DNA from: Bacteroidota bacterium
GTDB lineage: Bacteria; Bacteroidota; Bacteroidia; Bacteroidales; VadinHA17
DNA length: 5,679 nt
NCBI GenBank assembly: GCA_030631445.1
Contig: DAOVLD010000132.1
Location: 1-5,679 of the forward strand
Direction of reading: 5' to 3'
Shown: piece by piece, positions 1 through 5,679 of the stretch
Numbering within the stretch: position 1 is the stretch's first letter
Layout: each line of letters opens with the position of its first letter
The notes under the pieces: model-generated
What the model saw: only the letters and a program-made list of their open reading frames with translations
The model's database searches: none
What the model was told of the DNA's origin: nothing
Position numbers and translations under genes: made by a program

Positions 1-15
1 AAATTTCTCTTAACA

Positions 16-1008
16 GTGGTTAAATTCCTTATAATACGTTTTAGTTCGATCGGGGATATTGTGCTGACTTCACCGGTTTGCAGATGTCTTAAAAAACAAG
101 TTAAGGAATCCCGGGTCCACTATCTTGTTAAACAAAAATTCAGCACACTGGTTTCTGCTAATCCTTACATCGATAAAGTCCATCTGTTTGAGAATGATCT
201 AAATAAAACAATTGAAGAGCTTAAAGCTGAAAATTTTGACTATATAATTGACCTTCATAATAACATCAGGAGTGCTCTTGTGAAAATTAGGATCCGGGCA
301 ATACCCTTATCTTTTCATAAACAGAACTTTAATAAATGGCTGCTGGTACATTTGAAGATTAACCGTATGCCCGTTATCAGCATTGTTGACAGGTATTTTG
401 ATACTGTTAAAACTTTTGATGTGACTAATGATGGTGAAGGTCTCGATTTCTTCATTCCTGAAAAAGATTTTGTAAGTACCTCATTATTACCTGTTGCATT
501 CCGGGAGGGATTTATCATTTTTGCCATAGGTGCAAACCATGCCACAAAACGGATGCCCGTTGAAAAGATAATTGATTTGATTAAAAATATTGACCTTCCC
601 ATAATTTTACTTGGTGATGGAAATGATAAAGAACGGGGAGATCAGATTGTTATAGATGCAGGAAAAAATGTGCTTAATGCCTGCGGATTGTATAACATTA
701 ACCAGTCGGCTTCAATTGTTAAACAATCAAAAGTAGTAATCAGTCATGATACCGGTTTAATGCATATAGCAGCTGCTTTTAACAAAAAAATCATCTCTGT
801 ATGGGGTAATACAGTTCCTGAATTCGGAATGTATCCATACCAGCCTGATCCTGATTCCAGGATTATCCGGGTGGAAAATTTAAAATGCCGCCCCTGTTCA
901 AAACTGGGTTTTAAAAAATGTCCTAAGAAACATTTCAGGTGCATGAACGATATTGATATTGAACAAGTTGCCAGACTAACCGTAAAGCTGTATAAAAAAG
1001 ATATTTGA
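16..1008 (+). CDS. Glycosyltransferase family 9 (ADP-heptose:LPS heptosyltransferase-like)
   Basis: Probable GT9 enzyme that transfers a heptose-like sugar from an ADP-sugar onto LPS core or a related surface glycan, acting at the cytoplasmic face of the inner membrane. Seen: the N-terminal IIRFSSIGDIVLTSP motif (residues 6-20), whose Asp14 matches the catalytic Asp13 of WaaC as I recall it. A GANHATKRMP segment (172-181) opens the second Rossmann domain, and SHDTGLMHIAAA (243-254) is the family donor-binding signature. The 330-residue length is normal (WaaC about 320, WaaF about 350). Near the C-terminus lie four cysteines at 291, 294, 302 and 309 (C-x2-C-x7-C-x6-C), absent from E. coli WaaC/WaaF as far as I recall. 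The start is GTG at 16, placed so that the first strand begins just upstream of IIRFSSIGD. The frame is open to base 1, so a start before the window cannot be excluded. Family certain; acceptor and sugar unknown. Confidence 0.93.
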   Translation: MVKFLIIRFSSIGDIVLTSPVCRCLKKQVKESRVHYLVKQKFSTLVSANPYIDKVHLFENDLNKTIEELKAENFDYIIDLHNNIRSALVKIRIRAIPLSFHKQNFNKWLLVHLKINRMPVISIVDRYFDTVKTFDVTNDGEGLDFFIPEKDFVSTSLLPVAFREGFIIFAIGANHATKRMPVEKIIDLIKNIDLPIILLGDGNDKERGDQIVIDAGKNVLNACGLYNINQSASIVKQSKVVISHDTGLMHIAAAFNKKIISVWGNTVPEFGMYPYQPDPDSRIIRVENLKCRPCSKLGFKKCPKKHFRCMNDIDIEQVARLTVKLYKKDI

Positions 1009-1182
1009 TTACAGGAAAAAACAACCTGTTACAGGCCAAACAGAGGCGGTCTGAGGGACGGAAAAGCATTCAGGGTGTGTTATCCCATTCATCAATTGGG
1101 AAAGCCGTAAAAATAGCCGGAAAGTATAAAAATCACGTCTCAGGAAATTATCAATATAACCCCGGAATAAACACAGGAAGCT
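1009..1182. other. Intergenic spacer, GC-rich at its 5' end, no supported gene
   Basis: This 174-nt gap separates the glycosyltransferase from alkD. The segment at 1021-1080 is about 53% G+C by hand count, against about 37% for the rest of the gap and similarly AT-rich flanks. A short inverted repeat, ACAGG (1011-1015) with CCTGT (1025-1029), lies right after the stop codon, and CCCA/TGGG (1084-1087, 1097-1100) could form another small hairpin. Neither is followed by a U-run, so an intrinsic terminator is not supported. A reading frame beginning with TTG at 1005 crosses the gap and ends at 1196 inside alkD. It contains no ATG and encodes a basic, low-complexity peptide I do not recognise, so I do not call it. 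I see no good Bacteroidota promoter here. Confidence 0.4.
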
Positions 1183-1866
1183 ATGGAAAGATTTGATCTG
1201 AAAACCCTGGAAGAAAATTTCAGGGAAAACGCTAATCCTGATAATGCTTTTTTCATGAAAAAGTATATGAAGGATAAATTCGAATTTTTAGGCATTAAGT
1301 CTCCTGAACGCAGAATTGTTACACGTAATTTCTTTACAACACACTCCAGGCCCGATAAACATGACTTTGAATATGTTTTGAAAGAATTATGGGGATATAA
1401 GGAAAGGGAGTTTCAGTATTTTGCAATGGAGCTGGTTGAAAAATTTATTAAAAAGTTTGAGCCGGGCGACATTGAACTTCTGGAATTTATGATCGTAAAT
1501 AAGTCATGGTGGGATACTGTTGATTTTATTGCTGTTAATCTTGTTGGCGAATATTTTTCAAACTTTCCCGGATTGATTGAACAAATTAACAAAAAATGGA
1601 TCTTGTCTGAAAATATGTGGCTTAACAGGACTGCTCTGCTATTTCAACTTAAGTATAAAAACGATCTTGATACAAAATTGCTTAAACAAAACATACTTAA
1701 ATGCCATGATTCAAAAGAATTCTTTATCCGTAAGGCAATAGGATGGGTGTTACGAGAATATTCAAAAACAAATCCTGCCTGGGTATTGGAATTTGTTAAT
1801 TCAACTACACTTTCCCCTTTAAGTAAAAAAGAGGCACTTAAGTGGATAAACAAGCATAATGTGTAA
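1183..1866 (+). CDS. alkD: AlkD-type DNA alkylation repair glycosylase
   Basis: Cytoplasmic HEAT-like-repeat DNA glycosylase that excises positively charged alkylated bases such as N3-methyladenine and N7-methylguanine without flipping the base out. Seen: an all-helical 227-residue protein, close to Bacillus cereus AlkD (about 237). The diagnostic KSWWDTVDFIA segment (107-117) supplies Trp110 and Asp114. WLNRTALLFQ (146-155) supplies Arg149, and FIRKAIGWVLREYSK (181-195) supplies Trp188. These match W109, D113, R148 and W187 of B. cereus AlkD, as I remember them, with a constant offset of one. That argues for a full-length active enzyme rather than a degenerate relative. The ATG at 1183 gives the usual N-terminal length. 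AGGAAG sits only 2 nt upstream, too close to be a normal Shine-Dalgarno. The next gene starts 35 nt downstream, so co-transcription is possible, although no functional tie to cytochrome maturation is evident. Confidence 0.93.
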   Translation: MERFDLKTLEENFRENANPDNAFFMKKYMKDKFEFLGIKSPERRIVTRNFFTTHSRPDKHDFEYVLKELWGYKEREFQYFAMELVEKFIKKFEPGDIELLEFMIVNKSWWDTVDFIAVNLVGEYFSNFPGLIEQINKKWILSENMWLNRTALLFQLKYKNDLDTKLLKQNILKCHDSKEFFIRKAIGWVLREYSKTNPAWVLEFVNSTTLSPLSKKEALKWINKHNV

Positions 1867-1901
1867 GAAATGATTTATTTAATTCGCATAATTTCCTGAT
1901 A

Positions 1902-4337
1902 ATGAAAAAAATAGCCGATTTCTTCTTTTCTTACAAACTAATGGCAATTATACTTGTCCTGATTGCCGTTTCAGCAGGAATGGCAACTTTTATTGAAAAT
2001 GATTTCGGATCACAGGTAGCCAGGGAAAAAGTATATGCAGCACGTTGGTTCGAACTGCTTTTGTTGATTTTTGCTCTTAATCTTACCGGAATAATATTTC
2101 GTTACAAATCATGGAAAAAAGGGAAACTTACTGTTTTTATCTTTCATGCTTCTTTCCTGGTAATACTGCTGGGCGCTGCAATAACCCGTTATCTTGGTTA
2201 TGAAGGAACAATGCATATCCGGGAAGGGGAAACAAACAATATTATAATCTCAGAAGGTACTGTAATAATGCTTCCTTTCCAATTGAAATTATCGGATTTT
2301 GTACTTGACAGATACCCCGGATCAATGAGTCCTTCCTCCTATGCCAGCGAAGTAATCCTTTTCGATCACAAGGAAAATGTAACTATCTCCTTCAGGATAT
2401 ATATGAACCATATTCTTAAATACAAAGGATACCGGTTTTATCAGTCATCTTACGATCATGATGAAAAAGGAACTATTTTGTCAGTGAATCACGATGGCCC
2501 GGGCATTTTTATTACTTATGCCGGTTATTTTCTACTTTCCCTTGGTATGTTTCTATCTCTCTTCAATAAGAAAAGCCGTTTTCATCTTCTGTCAAATACA
2601 AAGGTGAAAAAAACAGTATCCGGTGTTTTAAAAAATTCTATCCCTGTATTGATGCTGCTATTTTTCTCTGCTATCAACATTGTTTGCGGACAAGATGTTA
2701 ATATCGTAGATAATCAAATAATATCAAAAAAACATGCAAATCAGTTCGGATCCCTTCTTGTTCAGGATAAAGGGGGAAGAATCAAACCCATTAATACGTT
2801 GACATCTGATATTCTGAGAAAACTCACAGGGAAGGAAAAGATTTACGGACTGGATCCCAATCAGGTTTATCTTGGGATGTTATCAAATCCATTTTTCTGG
2901 CAGGAAATTCCGTTAATAAAAGTTTCTAATCCTGAAATATCAAAAATTCTGGAAATATCAGGAAACATTGCTGCATACCGCGATTTTATTGATGAAAACA
3001 AAGGCGGTATTTACAAGCTTACTCCATATGTAGATGCAGCTTATAAGAAACGACCGGCAGATAAAACCAGGTTTGATAAAGATATTATCTCTGTCGATGA
3101 AAGGGTGAATATCTCATACATGATTTATACTAACCGTTTTCTTAAAATTTTTCCCGGTACCGAAGATGAAAATTTTAAATGGTTTACTCCGTTGGAAGTA
3201 CCTGCTTATATTCCCCGACAGGATTCTGTTTTTGTGAAAAATATATTCGGTTTATATATTCAATCGTTGCGTAATGCCATCCCTAATGATAATACCGGAT
3301 ACAAAGATGATATACTGACAACAATTAAAAATTATCAGAAACAAGGGGCTGGACCTCTTTATCCGGGAAAAACAAAAATTTCACTGGAGATCTTATATTA
3401 TAAACTTGACTTGTTTAAACGTCTTTTTCCGTTTTATCTGTTTTTGGGGCTTGTATTGCTTGTTATCATGGTCTTAAAAATTCTCTATACAGGTCTTAAA
3501 ACCGGTTTAATAACAAATGTCATAGTTGGTTTGCTGATATTTTGTTTTATCGGGCATGCTTCCGGATTGGCACTCCGCTGGTTTATTTCAGGTCATGTTC
3601 CATGGAGTAACGGGTTTGAGACCATGATCTATATAGCATGGGTTACCATGCTGGCAGGCTTTATTTTCGCCAGAAAATCACCTATTATTCTTTCCGGCAC
3701 TTCAGTTCTTGCAGCACTTGCCTTATTTGTTGCGCATCTAAGCTGGATGAATCCTGAAATCACAAATCTTATTCCTGTTTTGAAATCCTACTGGTTAACA
3801 TTTCATGTCTCTTTGATCACTGCCAGTTATGGCTTTCTGGCTCTTTCTGCAATACTTGGTTTTCTGAACCTTTTCTTATACCTGCTTCAAACAGAAAAAA
3901 AACATAATGCAATAAGAAACAAGATCACTGAACTTACCGCGATTACTGAACAATCCATGATTATTGGTGTTTTTTTACTCACAATAGGGACAGTGCTTGG
4001 TGCTGTATGGGCAAATGAATCATGGGGACGGTACTGGGGTTGGGACCCTAAAGAAACCTGGACTTTGATTTCCATTATTGTTTACACATTTATCCTTCAT
4101 ATGAGATTTGTCCCCGGGTTAAAAAAGACTTTTGCGTTTAATTTTGCTTCATTGCTAGGGTTTAGCTCTATTCTTATGACCTATTTCGGCGTTAATTATT
4201 ACCTCAGCGGACTTCATTCCTACGCAGGTGGTGATCCTGTTCCAATTCCTCCTCTTGTTTATTATATCCTTGCTTCTATTTTCATTCTTGTAGTTCTTGC
4301 TTATTATAACCAACGAAAATTTAAGGTTGACGGTTAA
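1902..4337 (+). CDS. ccsBA: Fused ResB-CcsA (CcsBA) cytochrome c synthetase, System II
   Basis: Inner-membrane protein that exports haem and attaches it to CXXCH apocytochromes c in the periplasm (System II). The ResB/CcsB half (about 1-221) has membrane helices near 11-31, 50-67, 76-96 and 204-221 around a periplasmic domain. A Lys-rich cytoplasmic loop leads to a further hydrophobic segment (246-262) and a large periplasmic domain (about 263-505). The CcsA half (about 508-803) carries LRWFISGHVPWSNGFE (558-573) and the WWD motif WGRYWGWDPKETW (708-720). Candidate haem-handling histidines are His82 (FIFHASFL), His635 (TFHVSL), His733 (ILHMRF) and His772 (GLHSYA). They correspond to H83, H761, H858 and H897 of Helicobacter hepaticus CcsBA as I recall it, with near-identical spacing for the last three. 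About 14 helices with Lys/Arg-rich cytoplasmic loops give a self-consistent topology, N- and C-termini in. No CcsX/ResA thioredoxin or c-type cytochrome gene lies in the window. The ATG follows alkD by 35 nt. Confidence 0.95.
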   Translation: MKKIADFFFSYKLMAIILVLIAVSAGMATFIENDFGSQVAREKVYAARWFELLLLIFALNLTGIIFRYKSWKKGKLTVFIFHASFLVILLGAAITRYLGYEGTMHIREGETNNIIISEGTVIMLPFQLKLSDFVLDRYPGSMSPSSYASEVILFDHKENVTISFRIYMNHILKYKGYRFYQSSYDHDEKGTILSVNHDGPGIFITYAGYFLLSLGMFLSLFNKKSRFHLLSNTKVKKTVSGVLKNSIPVLMLLFFSAINIVCGQDVNIVDNQIISKKHANQFGSLLVQDKGGRIKPINTLTSDILRKLTGKEKIYGLDPNQVYLGMLSNPFFWQEIPLIKVSNPEISKILEISGNIAAYRDFIDENKGGIYKLTPYVDAAYKKRPADKTRFDKDIISVDERVNISYMIYTNRFLKIFPGTEDENFKWFTPLEVPAYIPRQDSVFVKNIFGLYIQSLRNAIPNDNTGYKDDILTTIKNYQKQGAGPLYPGKTKISLEILYYKLDLFKRLFPFYLFLGLVLLVIMVLKILYTGLKTGLITNVIVGLLIFCFIGHASGLALRWFISGHVPWSNGFETMIYIAWVTMLAGFIFARKSPIILSGTSVLAALALFVAHLSWMNPEITNLIPVLKSYWLTFHVSLITASYGFLALSAILGFLNLFLYLLQTEKKHNAIRNKITELTAITEQSMIIGVFLLTIGTVLGAVWANESWGRYWGWDPKETWTLISIIVYTFILHMRFVPGLKKTFAFNFASLLGFSSILMTYFGVNYYLSGLHSYAGGDPVPIPPLVYYILASIFILVVLAYYNQRKFKVDG

Positions 4338-4380
4338 TATAGTTATCAATCGTTTGTAACTTATTAGTATTTTAATTTCA

Positions 4381-4409
4381 TTGTCGTAGTTTTCTTTTTC
4401 TTATTTTTG
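4381..4409 (+). promoter_or_regulatory. Bacteroidota-type promoter for the membrane methyltransferase gene
   Basis: TTG at 4381-4383 and TATTTTTG at 4402-4409 match the Bacteroidota primary sigma factor consensus (-33 TTG/TTTG and -7 TAnnTTTG) with an 18-nt spacer, within the published range as I recall it. Transcription would start near 4413-4418, leaving a short A-rich leader of roughly 15-20 nt before the ATG at 4433. No Shine-Dalgarno sequence is seen, as is usual in this phylum. The position, in the longest gap after ccsBA, supports a new transcription unit. The region is AT-rich, so a chance match is possible. Confidence 0.55.
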
Positions 4410-4432
4410 CATTCTAACAAACATAATAATAC

Positions 4433-5167
4433 ATGGCACTAACCGAAGAGTTTGAACAATCAGGAAACTGGCTTTTCAAAAGAAGGGGATACCTGCCTGT
4501 TGTATTACTTACAGCGGGTATTATTGTTTTGATGTTTAAAGAATTAAATCCTGAACGTAATTATCTAATAACAGATATTGTATATCTCTTTATCAGTTTT
4601 CTCGGACTTGCAATCCGCGCATTTACCATAGGACATACTCCAAAGAATACATCAGGAAGAAATATCAAAGGTCAAAAAGCTGAGGTTGTTAACACTACCG
4701 GTATTTATTCAATTGTCAGACATCCGTTGTATTTAGGCAATTTTGTTATCTGGCTTGGTTTGGCTCTTTTTACCGAATCGCCATTTTTTATTGTAATCTT
4801 TATCCTTTCATTTTGGCTTTATTATGAACGGATTATGTTTGCCGAAGAACAATTCCTAAGAAGAAAGTTTGGAAAGGAATATGAAGAGTGGGCTATAAAA
4901 ACCACCCCCTTTTTTCCGGATTTTTCCAAATGGTCCCCTGGTAATTTACCATTCTCCTTGAAAAATATCTTTAAAAGGGAATATAATGGTTTTGGGAATA
5001 TAATTTTTGCTTTTACCATTCTTGCCATTTTTAGAAATTATCGCATTACCGGAAACTGGTATCCCGAATTAAGATGGATTATTATTTTCCTCAACGGTTT
5101 AATTATATGTCTTATAGTCAGAACAATTGAGAAAAAAACAAGCTTTTTTAATGTTGAGGGACGGTAA
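4433..5167 (+). CDS. Integral-membrane ICMT/PEMT-type methyltransferase, LmtA-like
   Basis: Probable SAM-dependent membrane methyltransferase of the isoprenylcysteine/phospholipid methyltransferase fold. Seen: a basic N-terminus, then hydrophobic segments near 20-36, 45-62 and 104-130 (possibly two helices). The signature RHPLYLG (96-102) is followed by AEEQFLRRKFGKEYEEW (137-153), matching the family pattern in which Arg-His-Pro and a distal Glu pair form the SAM pocket. The segment IGHTPKNTSGRN (66-77) and NTTGIYSIVRHP (87-98) resemble, from memory, proteins named lipid A Kdo2 1-phosphate O-methyltransferase after Leptospira LmtA. If so, it would cap the lipid A 1-phosphate with a methyl group at the inner membrane. 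After the catalytic core a tail of about 80 residues adds two more hydrophobic segments (187-203, 213-229). The GT9 gene upstream fits an envelope role. Family confident; substrate inferred. Protein prenylcysteine is an unlikely substrate in bacteria. The ATG lies just downstream of a good promoter. Confidence 0.85.
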   Translation: MALTEEFEQSGNWLFKRRGYLPVVLLTAGIIVLMFKELNPERNYLITDIVYLFISFLGLAIRAFTIGHTPKNTSGRNIKGQKAEVVNTTGIYSIVRHPLYLGNFVIWLGLALFTESPFFIVIFILSFWLYYERIMFAEEQFLRRKFGKEYEEWAIKTTPFFPDFSKWSPGNLPFSLKNIFKREYNGFGNIIFAFTILAIFRNYRITGNWYPELRWIIIFLNGLIICLIVRTIEKKTSFFNVEGR

Positions 5168-5181
5168 ATGGTAACAAAAAG

Positions 5182-5211
5182 AATCACAAATTAATCAATC
5201 ACAAATAATAA
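5182..5211. repeat. Short tandem direct repeat before the last gene
   Basis: The 10-mer AATCACAAAT occurs at 5182-5191 and again at 5197-5206, giving two imperfect 15-nt units directly upstream of the ATG at 5213. It lies in the 45-nt gap after the methyltransferase gene. It may be a protein-binding site, a leader element, or chance in AT-rich DNA; nothing in the sequence decides between these. Confidence 0.4.
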
Positions 5212-5212
5212 A

Positions 5213-5679
5213 ATGAGAAAATTCAATTACGCTGTTGCATCAGGACTTTTGCTTATAATTTTCAGTATGACCTATTTGCCATATAAACTCGAAAAGACAT
5301 CAACGTCATGTTTCGATCAAATGACTATTAAAAGCAAAATCACAGCAAAAGAAAAATTTCAATCCATTAACCACGACCTTATCAACAGGGAGGTGGAAGA
5401 TCTTAGTTTTAATGTGGATGCATTTAACCGGCAATTGAACAATGCTATAGTAAAATCGAATGAAACCAATGAGGCAATGAGTAATCTGCTTGTTAAAGCC
5501 CAGGGTCAAACACATTTATTGGATTCTGTCAGGATGATGTATGATAATGAAATAATTGTTCATGAGAAAATGGTTGATTCTCTTAATTTGTTGTTTCGTG
5601 AGAGTTCAAATTTGCTTATCGGTAAGATGAAAACTTTCAATAGAAGCGACCTGAACCTTAAGCTTATACAATCAGAAAG
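5213..5679 (+). CDS. Membrane-anchored, helix-rich protein of unknown function (3' end outside the window)
   Basis: An uninterrupted frame from ATG 5213 to the last base, giving 155 codons plus two bases with no stop; the rest of the gene is outside the window. The start MRKFNYAVASGLLLIIFSMT has basic residues followed by a hydrophobic stretch (about 7-23), consistent with a signal anchor or uncleaved signal sequence that places the remainder outside the cytoplasm. No lipobox is visible; the only cysteine is Cys33. Residues 45-155 are polar and likely mostly helical, rich in Asn, Lys, Glu, Leu and Met, with no proline, suggesting an extended or coiled-coil domain (for example NREVEDLSFNVDAFNRQL, 58-75). 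I recognise no family. It starts 45 nt after the methyltransferase gene on the same strand, so it is probably in the same transcript. The start is supported by the anchor sequence directly after it; no Shine-Dalgarno site is present. Confidence 0.75.
   Translation, partial: MRKFNYAVASGLLLIIFSMTYLPYKLEKTSTSCFDQMTIKSKITAKEKFQSINHDLINREVEDLSFNVDAFNRQLNNAIVKSNETNEAMSNLLVKAQGQTHLLDSVRMMYDNEIIVHEKMVDSLNLLFRESSNLLIGKMKTFNRSDLNLKLIQSE

Noticed and set aside
1000..1007. GATATTTG as a -7 element for an alkD promoter
   Set aside because: The first base of TAnnTTTG is mismatched, and the nearest upstream TTG (968-970) is 29 nt away, outside the usual spacing.
1011..1029. ACAGG/CCTGT hairpin as a terminator for the GT9 gene
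   Set aside because: The stem has only 5 bp with a 9-nt loop and no following T-run.
1005..1196. 63-codon + strand frame overlapping the GT9 stop by four bases (TTGA) and running into alkD
   Set aside because: It starts only with TTG and has no internal ATG. The product is basic and low in complexity with no recognisable motif, and it overlaps alkD by 14 nt. Kept as a comment on the spacer rather than called a gene.
3887..4349. Minus-strand frames of about 62-64 codons opposite the CcsA domain and its 3' end
   Set aside because: They lie opposite the conserved WWD and histidine coding region and have no independent support; they are reading-frame shadows.
5306..5515. 69-codon minus-strand frame inside the last gene
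   Set aside because: It is antisense to a longer + strand frame that has a membrane anchor and a normal start, and its product shows no recognisable feature.
1..5679. Search by eye for CRISPR repeats, tRNA genes, insertion sequences, attachment sites and toxin-antitoxin or defence genes
   Set aside because: No regularly spaced repeats, cloverleaf-like segments, transposase motifs or small overlapping gene pairs were seen; gene content is conserved housekeeping and envelope type.

Overview
The window looks like ordinary chromosomal DNA from a member of the Bacteroidota, probably Bacteroidales-like. The sequence is AT-rich, and start codons lack well-placed Shine-Dalgarno sites. The one convincing promoter has the Bacteroidota form (TTG, 18-nt spacer, TAnnTTTG). 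The fused ResB-CcsA protein and the Cys-rich tail of the glycosyltransferase also fit that phylum. All supported genes lie on the + strand.

Layout: (1) 16-1008, a glycosyltransferase family 9 (heptosyltransferase-like) enzyme with a GTG start. (2) 1009-1182, a 174-nt spacer with no convincing gene and a locally GC-rich first third. (3) 1183-1866, an AlkD-type DNA alkylation-repair glycosylase whose key residues are all present. (4) 1902-4337, a large ResB-CcsA (CcsBA) cytochrome c synthetase fusion with about 14 predicted membrane segments. (5) 4338-4432, an intergenic stretch carrying a Bacteroidota-type promoter. (6) 4433-5167, an integral-membrane methyltransferase of the ICMT/PEMT type that resembles the lipid A 1-phosphate methyltransferase LmtA. 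(7) 5213-5679, the first 155 codons of a membrane-anchored, helix-rich protein of unknown function that runs off the window.

Functionally the genes form a loose envelope and housekeeping neighbourhood. GT9 and the LmtA-like enzyme plausibly act on LPS or lipid A, CcsBA matures periplasmic c-type cytochromes, and AlkD repairs alkylated DNA. The AlkD-CcsBA gap (35 nt) permits co-transcription. The promoter before the methyltransferase suggests that a second transcription unit starts there and continues into the truncated gene. No CRISPR array, tRNA, rRNA, insertion sequence, toxin-antitoxin pair or obvious defence system was found. The less explained parts are the truncated terminal gene, the spacer at 1009-1182, and the signal-peptide-like junction and large periplasmic domain inside CcsBA.
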